This document shows, piece by piece, positions 1 to 9,335 of a DNA stretch of 64,000 nt (within the stretch, counting starts at the first letter, position 1; the number at the start of each line of letters is the position of its first letter). Under the pieces are notes generated by a model, which made no database searches, was not told the DNA's origin, and was given only the letters and a program-made list of their open reading frames with translations. A program made the translations under genes and the position numbers. Location: the NCBI RefSeq assembly GCF_001623565.1, contig NZ_CP015196.1:2067501-2131500 (forward strand), in the 5' to 3' direction. The DNA comes from Streptococcus marmotae (GTDB lineage Bacteria > Bacillota > Bacilli > Lactobacillales > Streptococcaceae).

Positions 1-1
1 T

Positions 2-1249
2 ACAATTTTACGCCAACATTACCCATCCATGAAAGCTTGGGTTGATTGGATTAGTCGTTCAACTAAGACCGAAAATCTCTGGACCGGTGGATTCCAATTT
101 GGAGATTGGATTGCTCTTGATGGTGAAAATCCTGCTTTACCAACCGGAAAAACAGATGAAAACTTCATCGCATCTGTCTACTACTACTATTCTAGCCAAA
201 TTGTCGCAAAAACAGCTAGCTTACTTGGATACGAAGACGAAGCTAGTATCTATCGGATATTAGCAAGCAATATAAAAACAGCCATTCGCAACGAATTTAT
301 TACATCTACCGGTCGACTAGCTATCGATACTCAAACAGCTTATGCTCTTGCCCTATACTTTGAGCTTATTCCTAAAGCGCAAATCCCTCGTGTTCTTAAC
401 GATTTAGTTACACGTCTTGGAAAAGATGAAGACCATCTGAAGACAGGTTTTGTGGGAACGCCATTCATCTGCCAAGTCCTATCTAAATATGGCGAGCATA
501 AATTAGCAACTAAAATTTTCCTCCATGAAGATTATCCAAGCTGGCTTTATGCTATCAATAAAGGGGCAACTACTATATGGGAACGTTGGAATTCTATTCA
601 AGAAGATGATACTATGCACCCTGACGGGATGAACTCGCTTAACCACTATTCCATCGGGGCAATTATGGAATGGGCTTACTGTTATATTTTGGGATTAGGT
701 GAACATACACCTGGTTATCAACGAGTGACCTTGTCACCTAAATTTGATTACCGCTTGAAAAATGTTAAAGGATATTTCACTTCTAGCTATGGCAAATTAT
801 CCGTTGCGTATCAAATTGAATCCGATGTAGAGCATCGCATTCAACTTCAGATTTCTGTGCCATTTGGACAAACAGTCGAGCTACAATTACCACGTTCTGA
901 GTCTGTCTCCATTTCTATCAATGAAATGATTATTGAAGATGGTACTATTGAGTTAACCTGTGGTCAATATACCATATCCTATATTCCTAACCAAGATTAT
1001 ATCGAACGCTACTCTGCCCACACATCTGTCCGTGATATCATGTTAGATACTGAATTAGTAGACAAAATTGAGCAGATAGCAGATGTATTACAGTTCTTCA
1101 AAGAAAATCCAGATGCATTAAATGGTGGACTTGGAACAATGTCTATCACAAAACTAAACACTATTTTACCATTCATCAACATTGAACCAGAGGCGCTCAG
1201 GAAAGTGAATAACCTTCTTGAAAGCACTCCACTGCTTAGCCAAAGGTAA
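2..1249 (+). CDS. alpha-L-rhamnosidase (GH78), 3' part; 5' end outside window
   Basis: The reading frame is open from the window edge, so the gene is cut at its 5' end; 415 residues are visible. The sequence has the look of the (alpha/alpha)6-barrel of family GH78: an aromatic-rich barrel start (KAWVDWISR), GDWIALDGENP, and NSLNHYSIGAIMEWAY, which matches the family's conserved late-barrel stretch, followed by a C-terminal beta-sandwich. GH78 enzymes release terminal L-rhamnose from plant glycosides or polysaccharides. The last 75 or so residues are helical and not a standard part of the family. It lies 16 bp before the phosphoglucomutase gene and in one direction with GH43, so probably one operon. 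No signal peptide can be judged because the start is missing. Confidence 0.8.
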   Translation, partial: TILRQHYPSMKAWVDWISRSTKTENLWTGGFQFGDWIALDGENPALPTGKTDENFIASVYYYYSSQIVAKTASLLGYEDEASIYRILASNIKTAIRNEFITSTGRLAIDTQTAYALALYFELIPKAQIPRVLNDLVTRLGKDEDHLKTGFVGTPFICQVLSKYGEHKLATKIFLHEDYPSWLYAINKGATTIWERWNSIQEDDTMHPDGMNSLNHYSIGAIMEWAYCYILGLGEHTPGYQRVTLSPKFDYRLKNVKGYFTSSYGKLSVAYQIESDVEHRIQLQISVPFGQTVELQLPRSESVSISINEMIIEDGTIELTCGQYTISYIPNQDYIERYSAHTSVRDIMLDTELVDKIEQIADVLQFFKENPDALNGGLGTMSITKLNTILPFINIEPEALRKVNNLLESTPLLSQR

Positions 1250-1265
1250 GAGAAAGGACTAAACT

Positions 1266-1930
1266 ATGAAAGGTGTATTATTTGATTTAGATGGTGTCAT
1301 TGCAGATACAGCAAGCTATCATTTTACAGCTTGGCGCAATCTCATTTCTCAGCATTTTCAAGCAGAATTACCAGATGAATTAGAAGAAAAAACCAGAGGA
1401 GTCAGTCGTGAAGACTCCCTCAAAGTTATATTAAGCTATTTAGGTAAGAATGTTTCAGTAGATGAATTCCATGCATTGTCTGTCGAGAAAAATAGCGCTT
1501 ATGTAGCAGCACTTGAACACCTCTCCCCAGTCATATTTTACCTGGTATTGCATCCTTAATTGCAGAATTAAAAAAGCAAAACATTCAAATATGTCTTGCT
1601 TCTGCTAGTAAAAACGGGCCACTTATTCTAGAAAAATTGGGTCTTTCAAATGTTTTTGATGCGGTTGTTAATCCTGAGGAAATTGCTGCTGGAAAACCTA
1701 AGCCAGACATTTTTATCGCTGCTGCTCGCAAACTTCATTTAGCTCCTGAAGATTGCGTTGGTATAGAAGATTCTGTAGCTGGAGTCTCTGCTATCAATGC
1801 TGCAGGCAGTATTTCCATTGGAATTGGAGGGGCAGAATTAAGTCATGCTCATCAGCGATTCGAGAATAGTTCAGATATCACTTACGCTACTATCAAAAAA
1901 ATATGGGAAGCTCATCAGTCTCAACACTGA
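1266..1930 (+). pseudogene. pgmB: beta-phosphoglucomutase, frameshifted
   Basis: Two frames together encode a 221-residue HAD-superfamily beta-phosphoglucomutase, the normal family length. It would interconvert beta-glucose 1-phosphate and glucose 6-phosphate after phosphorolysis of a disaccharide. The N-terminal part has the catalytic DLDGV motif (Asp8, Asp10) and the second part has the KPKPDIF and GIEDSVAG motifs. The first frame ends at a stop near 1557. Restoring one G after position 1532 turns the sequence back into the expected VDILPGI, so the lesion is a single-base deletion. It may be a real mutation or a sequencing error. The ATG at 1266 follows AGAAAGGA. Confidence 0.85.
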
Positions 1931-1945
1931 AAGGAGAAGTATTCT

Positions 1946-3499
1946 ATGACTGTACACTATAAAAATCCTATTGTTACAGGTATGCATCCTGACCCGAGCA
2001 TCGTCTTAGTAGAAGGAAGCTACTATCTTGTTAACAGTACTTTTGAATATTATCCAGGTATCAGCTTATCAAGAAGTACCGACCTCGTCAATTGGGAAAA
2101 AATGGACAGTATCCTGACAAAGCATTCTCAAGCTAATTTACGTAAGGCAAAATCAAATGAAGGAATTTTTGCTGTTTGTATTCGTTATCACAAAGGCCAT
2201 TTTTATATAGTAACAACAAACTTTGCAGAATGGAAAAATTTTATTATTCGAGGTAAATTAAGTCCTGATAAAGAACAGATTATTTGGGAAGAAAAACGAA
2301 TCGAAATAGATATCATGGGAATAGATCCAGATCTCTATTTTGAAGATCAGCGAACTTATGTTCAGTTTACAGGTTATATTGATGATGAAGGAACTAAAGC
2401 TATTCAACAAGTAGAAATCGATTTGATATCAGGAAAGATTCTTCGAGGACCAGAAGTCTTAAGTTTTGGAACCGGCGGGCGTGATGTGGAAGGTCCTCAT
2501 ATTATAAAAAAAGAAAATCACTACTATTTACTTGCCGCTGAAGGTGGGACTGGCATTGGACACATGATTACTATGTTTCGTAGTCCACATCTTTGGGGAC
2601 CATATGAAAGTGCTCCGCAAAATCCCCTCTTTACCAATCGTGATCGAGCAAATCAACTATTACAAAATATTGGACATGCCGATCTTTTCCAAGATAAAAG
2701 TGGAAATTGGTGGCTCACTTGCCTAGGAACTCGTCCGACTAGCTTAGATTTTATCCAGTTTACCAATACCGGACGTGAGACCTTACTCTATCCAGTGAAT
2801 TGGGATACTGAGTGGCCTCAAATTTATCACGGAATACCAACTGTAGAGGTAGATTTAACTGACTTTCCGCATCACGCCAAGGAGATTGGACAGCAGACAG
2901 AAAAGATCTTAGAAGATTCTTTCATCTCTTCTCATCTTCATCCAGAATGGATTAGTTTACGTGATTCGCTAAGAGAACGTCTGACAGTTGGAGATGGGTT
3001 GCTTTGCTTATCTGGTTCAACTTCTACTTTGACCGATTTAGCAACTCCCTCTTTTCTTGGTTTACGGCAGACAGATCAGGAGGAAACTTTCCAAATCAAG
3101 CTAGATATAGAGCATACATCCATCAAAGATGGTGCAATAGGCATTGCTACCCTCATTAATTCAGATCACTATGCTTGTCTCCTTATTCGAAAAAATGAAA
3201 TTGCTGGGTATGACTTTATCAAACAAATTCGCATTCTAGACATAGAGGTGACAGAAAAGCTCGGAACCCTACCGTATCTTCCACAAATGCTAAGCATTGA
3301 ACACGGAAAAAAAGAAAAAATATTCCGTGCTATTTCAAATAAAAAGGAAAATATCGTCTTTTCCTGTCATTCTCTCCATTTCTCCAACGAAGCTATTGCA
3401 GCTTTGAATACAGGAAATATCTCAGGAATCTATGTTTTAGATGATGCTTGTTTAGCCATTACTCAGGCGAAGCGCTTTTCCTCACATACCTTATGCTAG
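1946..3499 (+). CDS. glycoside hydrolase family 43 (beta-xylosidase/arabinofuranosidase-like)
   Basis: 517 residues. The N-terminal 300 residues form the five-bladed propeller of GH43 with the three acidic residues visible: Asp16 in HPDPS (base), Asp127 in GIDPDLYF (pKa modulator) and Glu182 in DVEGPH (acid). The C-terminal 200 residues form a beta-sandwich of the kind attached to many beta-xylosidases. There is no signal peptide, so it acts in the cytoplasm on imported oligosaccharides. It starts 15 bp after the phosphoglucomutase with AAAGGAG before the ATG, so it is the last gene of the operon with GH78. The exact substrate (xylo- or arabino-oligosaccharide) cannot be read from sequence. 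Confidence 0.85.
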   Translation: MTVHYKNPIVTGMHPDPSIVLVEGSYYLVNSTFEYYPGISLSRSTDLVNWEKMDSILTKHSQANLRKAKSNEGIFAVCIRYHKGHFYIVTTNFAEWKNFIIRGKLSPDKEQIIWEEKRIEIDIMGIDPDLYFEDQRTYVQFTGYIDDEGTKAIQQVEIDLISGKILRGPEVLSFGTGGRDVEGPHIIKKENHYYLLAAEGGTGIGHMITMFRSPHLWGPYESAPQNPLFTNRDRANQLLQNIGHADLFQDKSGNWWLTCLGTRPTSLDFIQFTNTGRETLLYPVNWDTEWPQIYHGIPTVEVDLTDFPHHAKEIGQQTEKILEDSFISSHLHPEWISLRDSLRERLTVGDGLLCLSGSTSTLTDLATPSFLGLRQTDQEETFQIKLDIEHTSIKDGAIGIATLINSDHYACLLIRKNEIAGYDFIKQIRILDIEVTEKLGTLPYLPQMLSIEHGKKEKIFRAISNKKENIVFSCHSLHFSNEAIAALNTGNISGIYVLDDACLAITQAKRFSSHTLC

Positions 3500-3611
3500 T
3501 ACCGAACTTGATCATATCGAGTTAGATATATCTCTACTTTAATAATCAGATAAAAGTCACCATTTGTCAAGTCAAGTGTAGCAGCTCATTCATATTGCTA
3601 CTGTATCATTT

Positions 3612-3700
3612 CCTAAGAGTTTGGGCCAAACCAGGATGAGCGCGGCGCGCTCACCCACAAAAGAATGCAATCTGGAAGATTACACGTATAAAAAGTCTAA
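3612..3700. repeat. interspersed repeat, copy A (second copy near 15.84 kb)
   Basis: About 80 bp from AAACCAGGATGAGCG through CTGGAAGATTAC matches 15836-15915 with a few substitutions and indels, in the same orientation. Both copies lie in gene-free DNA next to sugar-utilisation genes. No open frame spans it. The rest of 3500-3879 holds only the rplL terminator. Confidence 0.6.
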
Positions 3701-3744
3701 TAAGTTGTTTCACACCTACGGAGCAAAACGGACTGAAAGTCACA

Positions 3745-3781
3745 GAAAACAAAAATCCTACCAAAAAATTTGGTAGGATTT
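3745..3781 (-). terminator. rho-independent terminator of rplJ-rplL
   Basis: An 11-bp stem (AATCCTACCAA with TTGGTAGGATT) around a short A-rich loop, followed on the minus strand by TTTGTTTT. It lies 100 bp beyond the rplL stop. Confidence 0.8.
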
Positions 3782-3879
3782 CTTGTAGGAAACCAAATTG
3801 ATTTACCTGATTTTAAATCGCTATTGCGTTTTCAAAGACTGGTAAATCGGGCTTCCGCAATCTAATTAAGCTATGCTTC

Positions 3880-4248
3880 TTATTTAAGAGTTACGCTAGC
3901 TCCAGCTTCTTCCAATTTAGCTTTGATTTCTTCAGCTTCTGCAGTTGCAACGCCTTCTTTAACCAATGCAGGTGCTCCATCAACAAGTTCTTTAGCTTCT
4001 TTAAGACCAAGACCTGTGATTTCACGTACAACTTTGATAACGCCAACTTTTTTGTCACCAGCAGATGTCAATTCAACGTCGAATGAATCTTTAGCATCTG
4101 CAGTATCAGCAGCACCAGCCGCAGCAACAGCTACAGGAGCAGCTGCAGTTACACCAAATTCTTCTTCGATCGCTTTTACAAGATCGTTAAGCTCAAGGAT
4201 TGAAGCTTCTTTAATTTCAGCAATAATGTTTTCAATGTTCAATGCCAT
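3880..4248 (-). CDS. rplL: 50S ribosomal protein L7/L12
   Basis: 122 residues with the N-terminal dimerisation helix ([16 protein letters not shown]), an alanine-rich hinge around residues 40-55 and the C-terminal factor-binding domain with [13 protein letters not shown]7/L12 dimers form the ribosomal stalk that recruits translation GTPases. I chose the ATG at 4248 because GGAGG lies 8 bp before it; an in-frame ATG 15 bp upstream would put the Shine-Dalgarno inside the gene. It follows rplJ by 73 bp in the same operon and ends at the hairpin at 3745. Confidence 0.97.
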   Translation of the reverse strand: MALNIENIIAEIKEASILELNDLVKAIEEEFGVTAAAPVAVAAAGAADTADAKDSFDVELTSAGDKKVGVIKVVREITGLGLKEAKELVDGAPALVKEGVATAEAEEIKAKLEEAGASVTLK

Positions 4249-4321
4249 TGTTATTTCCTCCAAATAGTTTTGTTTTTATTAAATAATAGATGGTTGTAGC
4301 ACTAGGCTACGCGTTGACGCA

Positions 4322-4822
4322 TTAAGCAGCGTCTTCTTTGCTTTCTGCAACAGCTTTGACAGCGTATGCAACGTTGCGAACCGGTGCTTGAAGTACAGAC
4401 AAGAGCATAGAAAGCATACCTTCTCTGTTTGGCAATGCTGCAAGAGCTTGGATTTCTTCTTTAGAAGAAACTTTACCTTCGATAGCACCACCTTTGATTT
4501 CAAGGGCTTCAGCTGTTTTAGCAAAGTCGTTCAAGATTTTTGCTGGTGCGATAACATCTTCATTTGAAAATGCAATGGCAGATGGTCCAACAAAAATTGA
4601 TGCAAGTTCTTCAAGACCAGCTTTTTCAGCCGCACGACGTAAGATTGAGTTTTTGATAACCTTGTACTCAACTTCGCTTCCGCGTAAGTCACGACGAAGA
4701 ACGGTATCTTGCTCAACTGTCAAACCACGTGCATCCACAACTACGATAGATGCTGCAGCTTTCATCTTCTCAGCAACTTGATCAACTAATTCTGCTTTTT
4801 TAGCGATAATAGCTTCACTCAT
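4322..4822 (-). CDS. rplJ: 50S ribosomal protein L10
   Basis: 166 residues, starting MSEAIIAKK and containing the conserved [12 protein letters not shown] and [12 protein letters not shown] stretches of L10, which anchors the L7/L12 stalk on 23S rRNA. The start at 4822 follows CGGAGGT; an in-frame ATG 45 bp upstream lacks such a site and would run into the leader RNA. The gene is preceded by the L10 leader, whose refolding on binding L10-L12 controls the operon. Confidence 0.97.
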   Translation of the reverse strand: MSEAIIAKKAELVDQVAEKMKAAASIVVVDARGLTVEQDTVLRRDLRGSEVEYKVIKNSILRRAAEKAGLEELASIFVGPSAIAFSNEDVIAPAKILNDFAKTAEALEIKGGAIEGKVSSKEEIQALAALPNREGMLSMLLSVLQAPVRNVAYAVKAVAESKEDAA

Positions 4823-4859
4823 TAGTGTTTTACCTCCGTTATTATTTTGGGCTTGAGCT

Positions 4860-4990
4860 TGTTCCAATAAAAAAACGCGCCAAACCTAGACACGAAAGTA
4901 CAAATACGTTTTCTATCCGTTTTGTGCCTCGGTAGGATATTTATGAGTCCAGCCCCCCTACTGTCTTAGGTCAGTTTTTTCAAACCTTAT
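4860..4990 (-). ncRNA. ribosomal protein L10 leader
   Basis: The untranslated region of rplJ carries the blocks typical of the Firmicute L10 leader, including CCTACCGAGGCACAAAA and a G-rich stretch (AGTAGGGGGGCTGG). Near 4860-4885 it ends in a GC-rich element followed by T7, compatible with an attenuator terminator. Known role of the family: L10(L12)4 binds the leader and shuts off its own operon. Confidence 0.8.
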
Positions 4991-4992
4991 TC

Positions 4993-5021
4993 ATAGTATC
5001 ATACTTTTAAATCATTTGCAA
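4993..5021 (-). promoter_or_regulatory. rplJ promoter
   Basis: On the minus strand TTGCAA (5016-5021) and TACTAT (4993-4998) are separated by exactly 17 bp, about 170 bp before the rplJ start and immediately before the leader RNA. Confidence 0.65.
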
Positions 5022-5044
5022 GAGTTTTTGCTCAAATAATAAGA

Positions 5045-5071
5045 AAAAATGTAGAGTAGCACTACATTTTT
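5045..5071. terminator. ysxC terminator hairpin, split from its gene by the IS
   Basis: A 10-bp stem (AAAAATGTAG with CTACATTTTT) with a 7-nt loop, T-rich on the minus strand. Removing the IS and one target copy would place this hairpin directly after the ysxC stop at 6546. The outer arm of the stem is also the left 8-bp target duplication. Confidence 0.7.
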
Positions 5072-6537
5072 GGCTCTATAATATCTGTAGTGGGTACGCC
5101 CGCCACAGAGATTATGGAGCCTTTTTCAGTGTAGAAAAAAAGTTCCATATGACCTATAATGAAAAGCGACAAAACTATCATTTAGAAAGACTCATATGGA
5201 ACAACTAAATCTTATCACAAATTTTCTCAAAATGAAAGACAAAAATATCACTATCACTAATGAATGCGACATGGGAACACACTTAGAACTCCACGGTCAC
5301 TTGGATTACACAGCCCCTAAATGCCCTTCCTGCAAGGGACAAATGGCTAAGTACGACTTCCAGAAAGCCTCTAAAATCCCCTACTTAGAAACTGCTGGCT
5401 ACCCGCTACTTATCCGCCTTCGAAAGCGTCGTTTCAAGTGCAAAGACTGTGGGAAAATAGCGGTCGCTGAAACTCCTATTGTTAAGAAGAACCATCAAAT
5501 CTCTGTCGCTGTCAACCAGAAAATCGCACAATTACTCATCGAAAAGCAAGCAATGACACATATCGCACACAGACTCTCCATTTCTACATCTACAGTTATT
5601 CGAAAACTCAATGAGTTTAAATTTGAAACGGATTGGGATAAGCTTCCAGAAGTCATGTCCTGGGATGAGTATGCCTTCAAGAAAGGGAAAATGAGCTTTA
5701 TCGCTCAAGATTTTGACACAAATAACATCATCGCTATCCTTGATGGAAGAACGCAAGCAACCATCCGAAATCACTTTCTGAGATACCCTAGAAAGGTCAG
5801 AAACCGCGTTAAAATCATCACTATGGACATGTTTAGCCCTTACTATAAATTGGCTAAACCCTTCGCCCTCCAATTTCTAAGCTCAGGCTGAAACAGTCTA
5901 TTCCCAGACTGTTTCACTCCCACATGCCAAAATCGTGCTGGATCGCTTCCACGTTGTGCAACATCTCAGCCGTGCTATGAACCGTGTCCGTACCCAAATC
6001 ATGAATGCTTTTGACCGCAAATCGCATGAATACAAGACGCTCAAACGCTACTGGAAACTGGTACAACAAGATAGCCGTAAACTCAGTGACAAGCGGTTTT
6101 ATCGCCCTACTTTTCGCATGCATTTGACCAATAAGGAAATCTTAGACAAGCTCCTATCCTACTCAGATGAGTTACGACAACATTATGAACTCTATCAACT
6201 TCTTTTATTCCATTTCCAAGAGAAAAACTCAGATCATTTCTTTGACCTAATTGAGCAAGAAATAGCCACTGTTAACCCTATTTTCCAGACGGTATTTAAG
6301 ACGTTTCTAAAGGATAAGGACAAGGTTTTAAACGCCTTGGAATTGCCTTATTCCAACGCTAAATTGGAAGCTACCAATAATCTTATCAAAGTCATCAAGC
6401 GTAATGCCTTTGGATTTCGGAACTTTGAAAACTTCAAAAAGCGGATTTTGATTGCCATCAATATCAAAAAAGAGAAGACCAACTTGGTCCTCTCTAGATG
6501 TTAGCTGACATCTACCCACTACAGTTGACAAAGAGCC
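5072..6537 (+). mobile_element. ISL3-family insertion sequence (IS1193-like), 1466 bp
   Basis: Terminal inverted repeats of 24 bp (5072-5095 and 6514-6537) match at 19 positions and begin GGCTCT. They are flanked by a perfect 8-bp direct repeat ACATTTTT at 5064-5071 and 6538-6545, the target-site length known for ISL3 elements. The single transposase gene is broken (see next entry), so this copy could move only with help in trans. The perfect target duplication suggests that the insertion is fairly recent. Confidence 0.93.
5196..6504 (+). pseudogene. ISL3-family transposase, interrupted
   Basis: The first part (231 codons) has the ISL3 zinc-binding N-terminus (CPSCKGQM, CKDCGK) and a helix-turn-helix, then the DDE domain start (MSWDEYAFKKGKMSFIA, ITMDMFSPYY). 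The second part, in the +1 frame, resumes at PHAKIVLDRFHVVQHL and runs through KLEATNNLIKVIKRNAFGFRNF to a normal C-terminus. Between them about 50 extra bases (roughly 5859-5916) carry stop codons and a 10-bp inverted repeat (GAAACAGTCT / AGACTGTTTC, 5890-5915). The gene therefore looks interrupted by a short insertion rather than a simple slip. Confidence 0.9.
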
Positions 6538-6545
6538 ACATTTTT

Positions 6546-7133
6546 CTAAATTTCATTCAAAATGCTCTCCCAAGCCTGGTCAAATCCATGTCTTGTTTCT
6601 GACGAAAAGACGACAAATTGGTCATTTTTGTCAAAATCTAGTTTTTTCTTAATCATGGATTCGTGCTTATTCCATTTGCCACGGGGAATTTTATCTGCCT
6701 TTGTTGCGACGACAATAACAGGAATTTCATAATACTTTAAGAATTCGTACATTTGGACATCATCTGCTGATGGTTCATGGCGCATATCGACCAAACTGAC
6801 TACCGCTCTTAAGTTATCACGATTCGTTAGGTATTCTTCAATCATTTTTCCCCATTTGGCACGCTCAGTCTTTGAAACTTTCGCATAACCATAACCTGGT
6901 ACATCGACAAAACGAATCTTGTCATCGATGTTATAAAAGTTTAACTGCTGTGTTTTCCCTGGTTTACTAGACGTACGTGCCAAATTTTTACGGCCAAGTA
7001 GGGTGTTAATAAAAGAAGACTTTCCAACATTTGACCGTCCCGCTAGGGCAATTTCTGGCATATCGTCTTGAGGATACTGGGCCTTAGAAACCGCACTTAA
7101 AAGGATTTCTGCATTGTTTGTATTGATTTCCAT
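6546..7133 (-). CDS. ysxC: ribosome biogenesis GTPase YsxC/EngB
   Basis: 195 residues of the EngB family of small GTPases needed for 50S subunit maturation. The P-loop GRSNVGKS is at residues 32-39, the G3 motif is [10 protein letters not shown], and G4 is ATKADK. It begins 8 bp after the clpX stop, so the two are co-transcribed, the usual streptococcal arrangement. The stop codon is immediately followed by the right target duplication of the IS, which separates the gene from its terminator. Confidence 0.96.
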   Translation of the reverse strand: MEINTNNAEILLSAVSKAQYPQDDMPEIALAGRSNVGKSSFINTLLGRKNLARTSSKPGKTQQLNFYNIDDKIRFVDVPGYGYAKVSKTERAKWGKMIEEYLTNRDNLRAVVSLVDMRHEPSADDVQMYEFLKYYEIPVIVVATKADKIPRGKWNKHESMIKKKLDFDKNDQFVVFSSETRHGFDQAWESILNEI

Positions 7134-7141
7134 CTACTTGC

Positions 7142-8370
7142 TTATGCCCTTTCTAGGATTGGCTCTGCCTTACCATCAACGGCATCTTTCGTAATCCGTA
7201 CGCGCTTAACTTCGTCTTGACTCGGTATTTCAAACATCACATCTAGCATGGTTTCTTCAATAATAGAGCGTAAACCGCGAGCGCCTGTCTTTCGCTCAAT
7301 CGCTTTATTTGCAATTTCTTCGAGCGCCTCCTTGTCAAATTCCAATTCAACACCATCGTAAGATAACAAGGTTTGGTATTGCTTCACAAGGGCATTTTTA
7401 GGCTCTGTTAAAATGCGAATCAAATCATCAATCGTCAACTGATCTAGGGCTGCAAAAACAGGTAAGCGACCAATTAACTCTGGAATAATCCCAAATTTTT
7501 GAATATCATCAGCGATGATGTGCTGCATATAGGATTCTTTTTCATCAATGGCACGGTTATTGTGACCAAAACCAATAATTTTTTCCCCCATACGTTGCTT
7601 GACAATTTCTTCAATACCATCAAAGGCCCCCCAACGATAAAGAGAATATTTTTGGTATCTAATTGAATCATTTCCTGTTGTGGATGCTTGCGACCACCCT
7701 GTGGTGGTACACTTGCAACAGTTCCTTCTATAATTTTCAGAAGGGCCTGCTGAACACCTTCACCAGAAACATCACGGGTAATCGAGACATTCTCACCTTT
7801 TTTAGCAATCTTATCAATTTCATCAACATAGATAATACCGCGTTCTGCACGGTCAATATTAAAATCTGCTGCCTGTAAGAGTTTTAGGAGAATATTTTCA
7901 ACATCTTCTCCTACATAGCCTGCTTCTGTCAAGGCTGTTGCATCGGCAATGGCAAATGGGACATTCAAACTCTTCGCTAAGGTTTGAGCAAGAAAAGTCT
8001 TACCAGATCCGGTTGGCCCAATCATGAGGATATTTGATTTTTGCAAATCAACATCATCCTCCTCACGGCTATCTTGAAAATTAATCCGTTTGTAGTGATT
8101 ATATACGGCTACGGCCAAAGCACGTTTGGCACGGTCTTGTCCGATAACGTAATGGTTCAAAATAGTGAGTAATTCTTGTGGTTTTGGCGTATCCGCTAAA
8201 TCAGTCAAGACTTCTTCTGCTAATTCTTCACGGATAATTTCCTGGGCTAATTCCACACATTCATTACAGATAAAGACATTGTTTCCTGCAATAATTTTTT
8301 TAACTTCTTCTTGATTTTTTCCACAAAATGAGCAGTAGATAAGCTCTGATGGGTGGTGGTGTACTGTCAT
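7142..8370 (-). pseudogene. clpX: ATP-dependent Clp protease ATP-binding subunit ClpX, frameshifted in this sequence
   Basis: The two overlapping frames sum to a 409-residue ClpX, the normal length, if one base is restored. The first part has the zinc-binding domain (Cys13, Cys16, Cys35, Cys38), Walker A GPTGSGKT (118-125) and Walker [11 protein letters not shown]. The second has sensor and small-domain sequence ([14 protein letters not shown]). The shift is in a run of six G (7627-7632, C on the plus strand), where seven G restore [10 protein letters not shown]. ClpX unfolds substrates for ClpP and is reported essential in S. pneumoniae, so a sequencing or assembly error is more likely than true loss. 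Confidence 0.93.
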
Positions 8371-8393
8371 TCTAATCTCGTTCCTATCACTCT

Positions 8394-8564
8394 TTAAAAT
8401 AATACGCCATATACGGCATGAATACTATTTACTAAATTGGTTACTGCATTTAAGAGAAAAAGAAGGGCTAGTCCGTAGCGCTTTTTCTGAAAAGCCTGAA
8501 TCGAACAGAGCACACATATGCCGCATAAAACTGCAGTAAATAGACCAAATAAACTTTTCTGCAT
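8394..8564 (-). CDS. small membrane protein between folA and clpX
   Basis: 56 residues with two hydrophobic segments (roughly 5-21 and 30-50) split by a basic turn (QKKRYG). Its ATG lies 3 bp after the folA stop, which implies translational coupling, and clpX follows 23 bp after its stop. As I recall, a similarly short gene sits in the same place in S. pneumoniae, which supports it being real. Function unknown. Confidence 0.7.
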   Translation of the reverse strand: MQKSLFGLFTAVLCGICVLCSIQAFQKKRYGLALLFLLNAVTNLVNSIHAVYGVLF

Positions 8565-8567
8565 GAA

Positions 8568-9080
8568 TTAGTTCTCTCTTCTTTCAAATATTCTCACGGT
8601 AAAGTCAACAGGATTTTCCGCATCACGCTCATACTCGTTCATGCTTGTCTCTTTAAAAACGCTCCAATCAAATACCTTCGGAAAATATGTATCGCCTTCA
8701 AATCGACTATGAATATCTGTTCTGACAATTTCGTCTAAATGAGATTCAAAAGCCGAAAATAGTTGGCCTCCGCCAATCACATAAAGATTCTTGTCCTGTT
8801 GATTGTACCAGTCTAGTACATCTGAAACATGGTGCATCACAAGAGCACGGTCATCAGCCACTTGATAATCTGAATCATGTGTCAGAATGATTGAAATACG
8901 ATTTGGAAGGACGCGTTTGTTCATTCCTTCAAAGGTCACACGTCCCATAACCATCGCATGGCCTGTGGTTGTCTGTTTAAAATGTTCCAAATCAGCTGGT
9001 AAAGACCAGGGAAGACTGCCTTCTTTACCAATTACACCTTGCTCATCTTGCGCCCAAATGGCAACAATTTTCTTCGTCAT
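8568..9080 (-). CDS. folA: dihydrofolate reductase
   Basis: 170 residues with the family core: GVIGKEGSLPWSLPADLEHFK, whose Asp30 is the catalytic acid, VMGRVTFEGM and NLYVIGGGQLF. It reduces dihydrofolate to tetrahydrofolate with NADPH in the cytoplasm, and works with thyA 840 bp upstream in the same direction. At the position equivalent to pneumococcal Ile100, where Leu gives trimethoprim resistance, the residue here is Val101. Confidence 0.96.
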   Translation of the reverse strand: MTKKIVAIWAQDEQGVIGKEGSLPWSLPADLEHFKQTTTGHAMVMGRVTFEGMNKRVLPNRISIILTHDSDYQVADDRALVMHHVSDVLDWYNQQDKNLYVIGGGQLFSAFESHLDEIVRTDIHSRFEGDTYFPKVFDWSVFKETSMNEYERDAENPVDFTVRIFERREN

Positions 9081-9134
9081 AGTTCCACCTTTATTTTATT
9101 CATCTTATTTTATCAAAAAAGGAAGAAAAAGGCA

Positions 9135-9328
9135 CTTGTAAACTACGAGGTTACTGATAAAGTCAAAGCGATAGAAAATATAACGAATAATCTAATATAA
9201 AATTTAGAATAAAAAGATAAAAACCGAACAATTGGTGCTTAGTCTCTTTTTGGAAAGTACCATTATTCGGATTTAAATACATTACTTTTTTATCAAAAAA
9301 CTTTTTCAGTTAGCTTGTAAACTACGAG
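9135..9328. repeat. 15-bp direct repeat pair flanking an AT-rich stretch
   Basis: CTTGTAAACTACGAG occurs exactly at 9135-9149 and 9314-9328. The 164 bp between them hold no gene. The pair could be a duplication scar from a small lost or inserted element; nothing else identifies it. Confidence 0.5.
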
Positions 9329-9335
9329 TGTCTTT

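Noticed and set aside
3923..4781. Long antisense frames opposite rplL and rplJ
   Set aside because: Mirror frames of highly biased ribosomal protein genes, with no start signals.
8568..9080. Trimethoprim-resistance allele of folA
   Set aside because: The position equivalent to pneumococcal Ile100 is Val, not Leu; resistance cannot be claimed.
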